DNA of 43,882 nucleotides, from contig JAILOI010000038.1 of NCBI GenBank assembly GCA_024690885.1, forward strand, positions 1 through 43,882. Reading direction: 5' to 3'. The position numbers and the translations under genes are program-made. The stretch is from Lachnospiraceae bacterium (GTDB taxonomy: Bacteria; Bacillota; Clostridia; Lachnospirales; Lachnospiraceae). Numbering within the stretch: position 1 is the stretch's first letter; each line of letters begins with the position of its first letter. Below are positions 33,264 through 41,677 of this stretch, one piece after another. Below the pieces are notes generated by a model that did no database searches, had not been told where the DNA came from, and saw nothing but the letters and a program-made list of their open reading frames with translations.

Positions 33264-33307
33264 TTATGAAGTTCTGTCGCAGCGACTTGACCGCCACAAC
33301 AGAACTT

Positions 33308-33336
33308 ATTATACATAGCACCCTATAATAATGCAA
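33308..33336 (-). promoter_or_regulatory. Promoter of tRNA-Gln
   Basis: TTGCAT (33331-33336), 17 bases, TATAAT (33308-33313) preceded by TG. Directly after the -10 box lies AAGTTCTGT, which pairs with ACAGAACTT at 33269-33277 in the pre-tRNA leader. Confidence 0.8.
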
Positions 33337-33373
33337 GTACTTTTTCAAAAATTTTTGAAGAAATTTTAAAGCA

Positions 33374-34483
33374 CTATTGCGGTCTTGCCGTACCACATTT
33401 GGTACAGAAATTTCCGGTACCCGGAGTGCCGCAATTCGGGCAGAACCACTGGCCTTCCGGTGCAGTCTGTGCCGCCTTCTGTGCCTGGCCCATTGCAAAT
33501 AAATCACCGGCGTTCACACCGCCTGCCTGCTGTGCCATACCCATGCCCATAAATCCGGTCATTGCACCTGCCGTGTTGGATGCAGCCGCACGCATGGCAT
33601 CTGCCTGTGCTCCTGCAAGCTGAGCTGCTGCCATGGTCGGATCACGAAGAATCGCACTCTTCTGTGCTTCCTTAATCATCTGGGCATCTTCTTCCGGAAG
33701 GGTCACGTTGTTCATGGCAACGGAAACGATGGTAATACCACGCAGCTCGGCCCACTTCTTGGTAAGCTCCGCATTCATTGCATCACACAATTCAGTGGTA
33801 TGTCCCGGAATCGCACTTGGACGAAGTTCCATATCCGACATCTTGGCAAAGGCCGGCTGTAATGCGCTTACGAATTCCGCTTTCAACTGATCGTCTAATT
33901 CGCTCTTGCGATAGGTCTCGGTCACATTGCCGCATACGTTGGTGTAGAACAAAATCGGATCGCTGATGCGATAGGAATACTGGCCGTTGCAACGAACAGA
34001 AACATCAATATCCAAACCGATGTTGTGATCGACGACACGGAATGGAATCGGGTTGGCGGTACCAAACTTGTTATCCAGGATTTCCTTGGTATTGAAATAG
34101 TACACGCGCTGATCCTTACCGGCACTTCCACCCATCGCAAAACGCTTTGCAAAGGTTTCAAAGGTCGCTACTATGCTGTCACCCAAATTTCCGGAGAAGA
34201 TGGATGGCTCCGTAGAGGTATCGTAGGTAAACTGACCCGGTTCTGCACAAACCTCAACAATTTTGCCGTTCTCCACGATAATCATGCACTGTCCGTCTGC
34301 TACTGCAATTCCGGATCCGTTGGAAATTACGTTGTCGTTGCCGTGATTGGTTGTACCCTTGGTGCCCTTGTGGCCACGCTCCACCAATACATCATCCGGC
34401 AATGCATCGCAATAGAAATACTCCTTCCACTGATCGGCCAATGTACTGCCTGCTGCAGACAATGCTGCTCTAATAAGTCCCAT
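33374..34483 (-). CDS. SPFH-domain protein with C-terminal zinc ribbon
   Basis: A 369-residue cytoplasmic protein of the YdjI-like SPFH group. The N-terminal part has WKEYFYCDALPDDVLVERG and SGIAVADGQCMIIVENGKIV. The SPFH/band-7 core follows (VDVSVRCNGQY region to about residue 260, with LRGITIVSVAMNNVTLPEED). After a Gly/Ala/Met-rich stretch the protein ends in a four-Cys ribbon, CPNC and CTKC, about 12 residues apart. Such proteins form membrane-associated scaffolds and occur in Firmicutes stress loci. AGGGAGG lies 7 bases before the ATG. Confidence 0.9.
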   Translation of the reverse strand: MGLIRAALSAAGSTLADQWKEYFYCDALPDDVLVERGHKGTKGTTNHGNDNVISNGSGIAVADGQCMIIVENGKIVEVCAEPGQFTYDTSTEPSIFSGNLGDSIVATFETFAKRFAMGGSAGKDQRVYYFNTKEILDNKFGTANPIPFRVVDHNIGLDIDVSVRCNGQYSYRISDPILFYTNVCGNVTETYRKSELDDQLKAEFVSALQPAFAKMSDMELRPSAIPGHTTELCDAMNAELTKKWAELRGITIVSVAMNNVTLPEEDAQMIKEAQKSAILRDPTMAAAQLAGAQADAMRAAASNTAGAMTGFMGMGMAQQAGGVNAGDLFAMGQAQKAAQTAPEGQWFCPNCGTPGTGNFCTKCGTARPQ

Positions 34484-34501
34484 AGTAGTTCCTCCCTTTG
34501 A

Positions 34502-35104
34502 TTAATCTAACTGCTCTTTGATGGCAGCCAAAAGTTCTTCATATGTTTCAAATGCCGGGAGTTCCGGATAATCTGCCTTAATGGCCTCCGTACTCTTGAA
34601 TAAAAATCCGGCCTTGGACGCTTGAATCATGCCAAGATCGTTGAAGCTGTCACCACTGGCAATGGTATCATATCCGATGGACTGTAATGCCTTCACGGTG
34701 GTCAACTTGGACTGCTCACAACGCATCTTAAATCCGGTAATTTCACCATCCTCAGCAACCTCTAAGGAATTGCAGAAAATGGTTGGCCATCCCAACTTCT
34801 TCATCAGTGGGGTAGCAAACTGACTGAAGGTATCACTGATGATAATGACCTGTGTCATGGAGCGTAATTCATCTAAGAATTCTCTTGCTCCCGGCATTGG
34901 ATCGATGGTCGCGATGGTATCCTGGATTTCCTTGAGTCCAAGTCCATGCTCCTTCAAAATACCAATTCTCCACTTCATCAGCTTATCGTAATCCGGTTCA
35001 TCCCGAGTGGTACGCTTCAATTCCGGAATTCCGCTGGCCTCGGCAAAAGCAATCCAAATCTCCGGCACCAGTACGCCTTCTAAGTCTAAGCAAACAATGT
35101 TCAT
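34502..35104 (-). CDS. thrH: ThrH-type phosphoserine phosphatase/homoserine phosphotransferase
   Basis: A 200-residue HAD-family enzyme. It matches ThrH closely: CLDLEGVLVPEIWIAFAE with nucleophile Asp7, the TTRDEPDYDKLMKWR cap, IIISDTFSQF and ASGDSFNDLGM. ThrH removes phosphate from phosphoserine and can pass it to homoserine, which would connect with the lysC/hom operon, although it is not adjacent. The ATG at 35104 is chosen for AAAGGAAAAAG upstream and the family N terminus. Confidence 0.92.
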   Translation of the reverse strand: MNIVCLDLEGVLVPEIWIAFAEASGIPELKRTTRDEPDYDKLMKWRIGILKEHGLGLKEIQDTIATIDPMPGAREFLDELRSMTQVIIISDTFSQFATPLMKKLGWPTIFCNSLEVAEDGEITGFKMRCEQSKLTTVKALQSIGYDTIASGDSFNDLGMIQASKAGFLFKSTEAIKADYPELPAFETYEELLAAIKEQLD

Positions 35105-35139
35105 AATCTTTTTCCTTTCTTTTTCAAATATCAAAAAAG

Positions 35140-35148
35140 ATTATAACA
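35140..35148 (-). promoter_or_regulatory. Extended -10 promoter of thrH
   Basis: TGTTATAAT between the end of the CAP-domain gene and thrH. No -35 box is evident. The leader is about 30 bases with AAAGGA. Confidence 0.55.
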
Positions 35149-35153
35149 CATTA

Positions 35154-36464
35154 TTAGTCTGAAAAAATCTGTACCCAATAATATTTGTAAGTGGTATTGG
35201 GGTCATAGTAGCAGGCGATGCCCACCTTCTTAAATTCTCCACGCAGGATGTTGTCCTTGTGGCTTTGGGATGCCATCCACTCACTCATGGCCACCTCCGC
35301 AGAGGTCTGCCCGCAAGCAAGATTCTCGCCACCCCAGGTATAAGCGATGTGCTGGTCATCAATTGCCGTGTAGAAGGATCTTCCATCCGGTCTGGTGTGG
35401 GAAAAATTTCCTACGATTTCCAGAGAACGGACCTTGGCCACCGTGGTTAGATTATCATCCCAGGTTAAGGCCGCCAAACCGCTTTCTGCGCGGCGCTGAT
35501 TGAGGATGGTTAACACCTCTTTTGCCATTGCATCCTGGAAGGCCGTGCCATCTGCCATCTGGAAGGTGGTCGTCGTCTGATAGGAAATCTGCTCCTGGGG
35601 CTTTGCCTGCTCTGTTTCCTGCCCGGCATTGGTCGCCGTCTGCGTCTGCTCGGTTTGCTTCTTGGAACTCTCCTGCGTTGCATTGGACGCGGCGGTTTGT
35701 TCCTGGGCCGGTTTCGCTTCTTCCTTGGTTTCTGCTGTCACCGTAATCTTGCAATAATCGATGGCTTCGTTGCCGCACCGATCTGCAATGGAAATATGGA
35801 AGGTATAACTGCGCGTTGCTTCCTCTTCCAAATCCAGACTGGTCTGAATACGGGCCGCATCTATGACACCATCTACGTTATCGGAAATCTTCAGCGCTGA
35901 CAAGTCAACCGCTGGTTCAACGGAGGGATCAGCCTGGACGATGGTCTGGTCTGCCAGGCCTTCAATGATGGGCGCCGTCTTGTCATACACCACCAGCACT
36001 TCATGGGCACTGGTATTGCCGGCTGCATCCGTCACAGAAAGTACTGCGCTGTATATGCCCTCACCGGCTGCCTTGTTCGGTGTTCGGGCAAGCAGTTCAT
36101 CTGCAGCCACCTGATTCAAGCCGGCCGTATAGGATTGTAGTTTGGAATCATCGAGTACTTCTAAATTAGAGAGCTTGGTAAATCGGGTCAGTTCCACCGT
36201 ACAATCGCTCTCGTCATTGTAGGAGAGCAAATCGGCCGCAGCCTGCCCACTTAAAGAATTGGTAAAAAGAACGTCCGAGTTCCACTGAACTTCCGGCGCA
36301 GTGGTATCCGCAGTATCTGCTTCCACATCCCCCTCTAACTCGCCCAAAGTCTCGGTTTCTATTACGGTTGTTTCGTCTTGTGTATTCCCCTCTGTCGATG
36401 TGCATCCGCAAAAACAACTCATGCATAGTCCTAGAATGAGAATACCGGTCATCGTTCGCTTCAT
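35154..36464 (-). CDS. CAP-domain lipoprotein with Ig-like repeats
   Basis: A 436-residue surface protein. Its N terminus is a hydrophobic signal ending in FCGCTS, a slightly atypical lipobox. An acidic segment follows. Then come two Ig-like/HYR-type modules (about 50-230) with VTDAAGNTSAHEVLVVYDKT and IADRCGNEAIDYCKITV, a Gln/Thr/Glu-rich linker (about 235-295), and a C-terminal CAP/SCP domain. The CAP cavity residues are in FSHTRPDG, GENLACG and SHKDNIL. The ATG at 36464 has AAGGGGA 7 bases upstream. A strong terminator separates it from the znu genes. Its role is unknown. Confidence 0.9.
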   Translation of the reverse strand: MKRTMTGILILGLCMSCFCGCTSTEGNTQDETTVIETETLGELEGDVEADTADTTAPEVQWNSDVLFTNSLSGQAAADLLSYNDESDCTVELTRFTKLSNLEVLDDSKLQSYTAGLNQVAADELLARTPNKAAGEGIYSAVLSVTDAAGNTSAHEVLVVYDKTAPIIEGLADQTIVQADPSVEPAVDLSALKISDNVDGVIDAARIQTSLDLEEEATRSYTFHISIADRCGNEAIDYCKITVTAETKEEAKPAQEQTAASNATQESSKKQTEQTQTATNAGQETEQAKPQEQISYQTTTTFQMADGTAFQDAMAKEVLTILNQRRAESGLAALTWDDNLTTVAKVRSLEIVGNFSHTRPDGRSFYTAIDDQHIAYTWGGENLACGQTSAEVAMSEWMASQSHKDNILRGEFKKVGIACYYDPNTTYKYYWVQIFSD

Positions 36465-36483
36465 GTACATTCCCCTTTTCCGT

Positions 36484-36535
36484 AAAAAAATCCCCCGCAT
36501 GGTTATATTCTAACCGATTTGGGGGAAAAAGAACA
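36484..36535 (-). terminator. Terminator of the zur-znuC-znuB operon
   Basis: CCCCC and GGGGG arms (within 36491-36535) with an inner GGTTA/TAACC helix, followed by TTTTTTT. It starts right after the znuB stop. Confidence 0.88.
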
Positions 36536-36539
36536 TACT

Positions 36540-37379
36540 TTATGCCTGTCGTGTCAGCCTTCCAATCAAACAACAAGCGAAAAATGCTACGATATCCACT
36601 GCAACAATGGTGGAACCCACCGGTGTACCCTCTAGAATGGCAATCAAAAGGCCAAGGGTTGCACAAATCACCGATAATACAACGGAGCAGATGGTCACCG
36701 AGCGGAAACTCTTATATATGCGCATCGCCGATAAAGCTGGGAAAATCACCAGGGCGGAAATCAGCAGGGATCCCACCAGATTCATTGCCAACACAATAAT
36801 CACCGCAATCAATACTGCAATCATCAGGTTGTAGAAATTTACCCGGGTGCCCACCGCTCTGGCAAAATTTTCATCAAACGTTACAGCGAAAATACGATTA
36901 TAAAATATCAAAAACGCTAATACGATTACAACGGAAAGTATAATACACAACCACACTTCACTTTCCTGCAAGGTCAGGATCGAAGTAGAGCCAAACAGTG
37001 TGGTACATACATCGCCACTGATATTTCCGGATACATTAAAGATATTCATCAACAAATATCCGATGGCCAGGGCGCCCACGGAAATCATGGCAACCGCCGC
37101 ATCTCCCTTGATCTTAGCGTTGGTACCGGCACTCAACAGAAGTACCGCACTGATAATTGTAACCGGAAGCACTACAATCATATCATTGGTGATACCGGTC
37201 ACCGCGGCAATGGCAATTCCGCCGAAGGCTACATGAGATAATCCATCGCCGATGAAGGAATACCGTTTTAGCACCAGCGTCACGCCCAAAAGTGCGGAAC
37301 AAACCGCAACCAAAAGTCCTACAATAAATGCATAACGCACATAGGGAAAAGAAAAATAATAAACCAACTTCTCAATCAT
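36540..37379 (-). CDS. znuB: Zinc/manganese ABC transporter permease
   Basis: A 279-residue permease with about eight to nine helices of the metal ABC-3 family. Family pieces are YSFIGDGLSHVAFGGIAIA, FGSTSILTLQESEVW and DENFARAVGTRVNFYNLM, plus LLISALVIFPALSAMRI. It starts two bases after the znuC stop, with GGAGGAGG upstream. Zinc is inferred from the linked Fur-type regulator; manganese is possible. No solute-binding protein gene is in the operon. Confidence 0.9.
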   Translation of the reverse strand: MIEKLVYYFSFPYVRYAFIVGLLVAVCSALLGVTLVLKRYSFIGDGLSHVAFGGIAIAAVTGITNDMIVVLPVTIISAVLLLSAGTNAKIKGDAAVAMISVGALAIGYLLMNIFNVSGNISGDVCTTLFGSTSILTLQESEVWLCIILSVVIVLAFLIFYNRIFAVTFDENFARAVGTRVNFYNLMIAVLIAVIIVLAMNLVGSLLISALVIFPALSAMRIYKSFRSVTICSVVLSVICATLGLLIAILEGTPVGSTIVAVDIVAFFACCLIGRLTRQA

Positions 37380-37380
37380 C

Positions 37381-38094
37381 TTATGCCTCCTCCCCTACTT
37401 CAAAACGAATAAACTGCTTTCCAAGGGTGCTCGACACATATTCATCCCGGGTTCCGTAGAAATTCCGGTTGCCAATGTGCAAAATATGCTTGGCATACTG
37501 TACGGCTGCCTGAATATCATGGGAAATCATAATCACTGAGATATGATCCTTGCGATTTAAATCGGAGACCACCTGATACAATTCGGACGCAACCTTCGGA
37601 TCCAATCCGGTTACCGGTTCATCCAGAAGCAGCATCTTCTTGGTCGCACACAATGCACGCGCCAACAACACACGTTGCTGCTGTCCACCGGACAATTCGC
37701 GATAACAACGATTCTTCAGTCCCCAGATATCCATCCGTTCCATATTGGTTCTAGCCAAAGCCTTGTCTTCTCCGGTATAGAAAAAGCGCTTATCCCCGCG
37801 TCCCTGACATCCGGATAATACAATCTCCCAAACACTGGCCGGGAAATCCCGCTGTACCAAGGTCTGCTGTGGCAGATAACCGATGGTCTTCGGCGTTAAC
37901 TCATCACCGAAGCTTACCTCCCCACCCATGGGTTTGGTTAAGCCAAGAATGGTCTTCATCAAGGTGGATTTACCGGATCCATTCTCTCCTACGATACACA
38001 GATAATCGCCCTGTTCCACTTTAAAATTCAATTTGTCCTGAATGACTTCGCCATCATAACCTAAGGCGAGGTCCTTACATATCAACTGCGCCAT
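37381..38094 (-). CDS. znuC: Zinc/manganese ABC transporter ATP-binding protein
   Basis: A 237-residue ABC ATPase: Walker A GENGSGKST, Q-loop PQQTLVQRDFP, signature LSGGQQQR, Walker B MLLLDEPVTGLD and switch His in VIMISHDIQAA. Length and the FFYTGEDKALA region fit the metal-uptake group. It lies 9 bases after zur and is immediately followed by znuB. Confidence 0.92.
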   Translation of the reverse strand: MAQLICKDLALGYDGEVIQDKLNFKVEQGDYLCIVGENGSGKSTLMKTILGLTKPMGGEVSFGDELTPKTIGYLPQQTLVQRDFPASVWEIVLSGCQGRGDKRFFYTGEDKALARTNMERMDIWGLKNRCYRELSGGQQQRVLLARALCATKKMLLLDEPVTGLDPKVASELYQVVSDLNRKDHISVIMISHDIQAAVQYAKHILHIGNRNFYGTRDEYVSSTLGKQFIRFEVGEEA

Positions 38095-38103
38095 ACAAAT
38101 CCT

Positions 38104-38529
38104 CTACGCGTCTGCCTTCTTCTGGCAGTCCTGACATATTCCATAAAAAACCGTACGAAACGGATCCAACTGAAATCCGTGTTCCTCCATTAAGTGCTTG
38201 CCGATGGCATTCAACTCATGACACTCCATGTGAATCAGCACGCCACACTTCTCGCACTTACAGTGAAAACAGCTCTCACCACAATGCTCAGATGCGCCTA
38301 CATACTCAAAACAAGCACTACTATTCTCATCCAGGATATACTTATTCACAACACCTTCATCCACCAGTTTCTCCAACTGACGATATACGGTAGCCGTACC
38401 CATGGCTTTTCCTTCATTCCGAAAATGCGTACACACATCTCCCGCGGTAATATGCTTCCCGGGTATTGTCTGCAGATACTGCACTAATTCTTCATGATGC
38501 TTTGTCTTATATCGACCTTTTTCTGCCAC
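38104..38529 (-). CDS. zur: Fur-family regulator (probable Zur)
   Basis: A 141-residue Fur-family repressor. The winged helix includes ITAGDVCTHFRNEGKAMGTATVYRQLEKL (about 32-60). The C-terminal part has HCKCEKCGVLIHMECHEL and a closing CQDCQKK, giving the two Cys pairs of the structural zinc site. Translation starts at GTG 38527-38529 with AAAGGAG upstream. It heads an operon with znuC and znuB and has an operator over its own promoter, so it is probably zinc-responsive and self-regulated. PerR or Mur cannot be ruled out. Confidence 0.88.
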   Translation of the reverse strand: MAEKGRYKTKHHEELVQYLQTIPGKHITAGDVCTHFRNEGKAMGTATVYRQLEKLVDEGVVNKYILDENSSACFEYVGASEHCGESCFHCKCEKCGVLIHMECHELNAIGKHLMEEHGFQLDPFRTVFYGICQDCQKKADA

Positions 38530-38548
38530 GTTTCTGCTCCTTTCAAAA

Positions 38549-38567
38549 AATGAGAACGTTTATCATT
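38549..38567 (-). promoter_or_regulatory. Fur/Zur-type operator
   Basis: AATGAGAACGTTTATCATT is a 9-1-9 imperfect palindrome (7 of 9 positions). It overlaps the -10 box and start site of the zur promoter, as expected for a repressor site. A close match lies at 43859-43875. Confidence 0.75.
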
Positions 38568-38593
38568 TTATTCCCATAAGTGTATTTTGTCAA
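38565..38593 (-). promoter_or_regulatory. Sigma-A promoter of zur-znuC-znuB
   Basis: TTGACA (38588-38593), 17 bases, TAAAAT (38565-38570). The TGA in the -35 box is the stop codon of the upstream alcohol dehydrogenase (38590-38592). Confidence 0.88.
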
Positions 38594-39690
38594 ACCATGT
38601 GATTTATCAAATCATAGGTCATATCCCGTAAGTCTTCCTCGTTACACGCATAAGGCACCGCGCCGCGCTTGGCCGGATTTTCCAAAATACTCCCCAAGGC
38701 CCTCTCCAGCAATTCTTCGGCTACCTCACCCGGACGGCAGATGGCTTGATACAGTCTGCGATAATCTTCCACATCCGAAAATCCTGCGGTTTCTAATAGG
38801 TACGCCCGGTCCTCTGCATCGGCATGCGCCAAGTATCCGCCTAAGAAAAAGCCCACTGCCACTCCATGGGGCATACCCAGCTCATAGGTCAGGGTGTAAC
38901 TAAAGCCGTGAGGCAATGAGGTTGCGGTGTGGGCGATGGCCATACCTGCAAACATGGATGCCCGCAGCATGTTATTATAATCCGCTTCCTTTGCCTCCCG
39001 CTTTCCTTCTAAGATATCCTTGGATTTCGCCCAGGTGCGCAGCCCTGCATCCACACACATCTTGGAATAGGCCGAGGCCTTGGTATTCAGATAGCTTTCA
39101 CACAGATGGGCATAGGCGTCAATCGCAGTATTGGCAATCACCTGCTTCGGCGCACGTCCCACATAGGTGCCATCGAGCAAAGCCAAATCCGCAAAAATCT
39201 TATGCGGAATGGATTTCTTTACTCCCTTGGAATGGTCGGTCAATACCGAGACCGCTGTTACTTCCGATCCGGTTCCACAGGTTGTTGGAATTGCAACAAT
39301 TGGCAGTGCGTGACTATCTGCATCCGCCTGATAGAGATAAGAAATATCTGCTTCCTTATGATAGATCATCAGGGCAATCGCCTTGGCTGCATCCATGGGG
39401 GAGCCGCCACCGATTCCAATCACCACATCCACCTGCTCCGCCACGCCCAAATCTCTGGCCTTCATAATGGTTTCCGTAGATGGATTCTCCTCGATTTCAT
39501 CAAACAGCGCATAGCGCATCCCCTCTCCCGTCAGGGCTTCTACCACATCATCATATGCTCCGCAGCTTTTTGCGGAGTGGCGTCCCGTAACCAACAATGC
39601 TTTGTTTCCCAAGGCTTTGATGTCCTTGGCATGATGCGCCACTGCATCTTTTTCCTCAAATACCCGTACCGGCATATAAAAACTCGACAT
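38590..39690 (-). CDS. Iron-containing alcohol dehydrogenase family protein
   Basis: A 366-residue Fe-ADH. NAD-binding is shown by VVIGIGGGSPMDAAKAIAL and the nicotinamide loop TTCGTGSEVTAVSVL. Metal ligands lie in NTAIDAYAHLCESYL and ATSLPHGFSYTLTYELGMPHG. Closest in feel to the 1-propanol/butanol dehydrogenase-like group, but the substrate is not certain. The ATG at 39690 is chosen for GGAGGGG 6 bases upstream. It is divergent from ygiQ and followed directly by the zur promoter. Confidence 0.9.
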   Translation of the reverse strand: MSSFYMPVRVFEEKDAVAHHAKDIKALGNKALLVTGRHSAKSCGAYDDVVEALTGEGMRYALFDEIEENPSTETIMKARDLGVAEQVDVVIGIGGGSPMDAAKAIALMIYHKEADISYLYQADADSHALPIVAIPTTCGTGSEVTAVSVLTDHSKGVKKSIPHKIFADLALLDGTYVGRAPKQVIANTAIDAYAHLCESYLNTKASAYSKMCVDAGLRTWAKSKDILEGKREAKEADYNNMLRASMFAGMAIAHTATSLPHGFSYTLTYELGMPHGVAVGFFLGGYLAHADAEDRAYLLETAGFSDVEDYRRLYQAICRPGEVAEELLERALGSILENPAKRGAVPYACNEEDLRDMTYDLINHMV

Positions 39691-39758
39691 ACACGTCCCC
39701 TCCTTTTTCCTGCTTATAAGTTTAACCCGAAGCTTTTTTGCATTCAAGAACCATTTCT

Positions 39759-39767
39759 TGGTATGAT
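39759..39767 (+). promoter_or_regulatory. Extended -10 promoter of ygiQ
   Basis: TGGTATGAT with a possible TTGCAT 18 bases upstream. Only AGGGGC separates the -10 box from the ygiQ ATG. Confidence 0.55.
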
Positions 39768-39773
39768 AGGGGC

Positions 39774-41657
39774 ATGAATAATCAGTTTTTACCTATCAAT
39801 AAAAAAGAAATGTTATCCCGCGGTTGGGACCAGGTGGACTTCGTCTATGTGTGCGGCGACGCCTACGTGGATCACCCCAGTTTCGGCGCTGCAATTATTA
39901 CGCGGTTATTGGAGTCTCGAGGCTATAAAATCGGCTTCATTGCCCAGCCCAATTGGAAGGATGACAACTCTATTGCCATCTTCGGTGCTCCTCGTCTGGG
40001 TTTTCTGGTTTCTTCCGGAAACATGGACTCCATGGTGAACCACTACACGGTTGCCAAAAAGCACCGCGGTACCGACGCTTTTTCTCCCGGCGGCCAGATG
40101 GGCCTACGCCCGGATCGCGCCGTTACGGTTTATTGCAACCTGATTCGTCGTACCTTCAAGGACACCCCCATTATCATTGGTGGCCTCGAAGCCAGCCTTC
40201 GCCGCATGGCCCACTACGACTACTGGTCCAATTCTCTCCGTCGTTCCCTCCTATTGGAATCCGGTGCTGACCTTATCAGCTACGGTATGGGAGAGCACAG
40301 CATGGTGGAGATTGCCGAAGCCTTAGACAGTGGCCTCAATGTCCGCGACATCACCTACATCGATGGCACGGTTTTTAAAACGAAAAGCGAAGACATCATC
40401 TACGACGCCATCCGTCTCCCGGATTACGAAGAGATGCTTTCTGACAAGCTTTCTTATGCCAAAAGCTTCAAACTGCAATATGAAAACACCGACCCCTTCC
40501 AGGGCAAGCGTCTCTACGAGACCTATGGCGGCAAGACCTTTGTGGTGCAAAACCCTCCGGCCAAGCCCCTCTCTCAGTTAGAGATGGACGACATCTACGC
40601 CCTTCCTTACATGCGGGCCTATCACCCCTCTTACGAGAATAAAGGTGGCATCCCGGCCCTTACGGAAATCAAGTTCTCCCTGACCTCCAATCGTGGTTGC
40701 TACGGGGAATGCAATTTCTGCGCCCTCACCATGCACGAGGGTCGCATTGTTCAAGTGCGCAGCCAGGATTCCATCATCGATGAAGCCAAGGAAATGATTG
40801 CCGACAAGGACTTCAAGGGTTACATCCACGACGTTGGCGGCCCCACCGCCGAATTCCGTCGTCCTGCCTGCGACAAGCAGATGAAGGTTGGCGCCTGCAA
40901 AAACAAGCGTTGCCTTTTTCCCAAGCCTTGCAGCAACCTGGTCATCGACCACAGCGACTACTTAAAGCTCCTGCGTCGCCTTCGGGATCTTCCCAAGGTC
41001 AAGAAGGTCTTCGTTCGTTCCGGATTCCGTTACGATTATTTAGTAGCCGATCCCAACAAAACCTTCTTAAAGGAACTTTGCGAGCACCACATCAGCGGCC
41101 AGCTCCGCGTTGCCCCGGAACATATCTCCGACAACGTATTAAAAAACATGGGTAAACCCGGCGTGGAAGTTTACAACGCCTTCCTCAAGGAATTCGACAA
41201 AATCAACAGCAAAACCGGCAAGGAGCAGTACATCGTCCCGTATCTGATGTCCTCCCACCCCGGCAGTCGCCTCGAGGACGCCATCGCCCTGGCCGAATAC
41301 CTTCGGGATCACCACATTCATCCCGACCAGGTACAGGATTTCTATCCAACCCCCGGCACGGTATCCACCACCATGTACTACACCGGCATCCATCCCCTCA
41401 CCGGGGAGCAGGTATTCGTGGAAACCAACCCCCACGAGAAGGCCCTCCAACGTGCCCTCATCCAATACCGCAAGCCGGAAAACTACGACTTGGTCAAGGA
41501 AGCCCTCATCAAGGCCCACCGGGAAGACCTCATCGGTTTCGACAAGGGCTGCCTCATTCCGCCTCGCAAAATGAAGGCCCCTTCCCACGCCTCTTCCAAG
41601 AAGCGTCCATCCAAGGCCCCGGCCCCCAAGTCCAAATCTACAAAGCGCAAGAGATGA
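39774..41657 (+). CDS. ygiQ: YgiQ-family radical SAM protein
   Basis: A 627-residue radical SAM enzyme of unknown reaction. The N-terminal YgiQ domain has FVYVCGDAYVDHPSFGAAII and GGLEASLRRMAHYDYWS; the iron-sulfur motif is SNRGCYGECNFCALT (CxxxCxxC); later parts include RVAPEHISDNVLKNMGKP and DFYPTPGTVSTTMYYTG. A Lys/Ser/Pro-rich tail ends the protein, as in many members. Base use is more C-rich at third positions than in the minus-strand genes, consistent with lying on the opposite (lagging) strand. The ATG at 39774 gives the family start; an AGGGG directly before it is too close to be a normal ribosome site. Confidence 0.95.
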   Translation: MNNQFLPINKKEMLSRGWDQVDFVYVCGDAYVDHPSFGAAIITRLLESRGYKIGFIAQPNWKDDNSIAIFGAPRLGFLVSSGNMDSMVNHYTVAKKHRGTDAFSPGGQMGLRPDRAVTVYCNLIRRTFKDTPIIIGGLEASLRRMAHYDYWSNSLRRSLLLESGADLISYGMGEHSMVEIAEALDSGLNVRDITYIDGTVFKTKSEDIIYDAIRLPDYEEMLSDKLSYAKSFKLQYENTDPFQGKRLYETYGGKTFVVQNPPAKPLSQLEMDDIYALPYMRAYHPSYENKGGIPALTEIKFSLTSNRGCYGECNFCALTMHEGRIVQVRSQDSIIDEAKEMIADKDFKGYIHDVGGPTAEFRRPACDKQMKVGACKNKRCLFPKPCSNLVIDHSDYLKLLRRLRDLPKVKKVFVRSGFRYDYLVADPNKTFLKELCEHHISGQLRVAPEHISDNVLKNMGKPGVEVYNAFLKEFDKINSKTGKEQYIVPYLMSSHPGSRLEDAIALAEYLRDHHIHPDQVQDFYPTPGTVSTTMYYTGIHPLTGEQVFVETNPHEKALQRALIQYRKPENYDLVKEALIKAHREDLIGFDKGCLIPPRKMKAPSHASSKKRPSKAPAPKSKSTKRKR

Positions 41658-41677
41658 CTCCGGTCATCTCTTTTTTT
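41650..41677 (+). terminator. Terminator of ygiQ
   Basis: AGAGATGAC and GTCATCTCT around TCCG, then seven T. The ygiQ stop codon is inside the stem. The T-run runs directly into the outer box of the giant palindrome. Confidence 0.92.

Noticed and set aside
33134-33316. N-terminal extension of the GIY-YIG gene
   Set aside because: It would be translated through the tRNA-Gln and its terminator.
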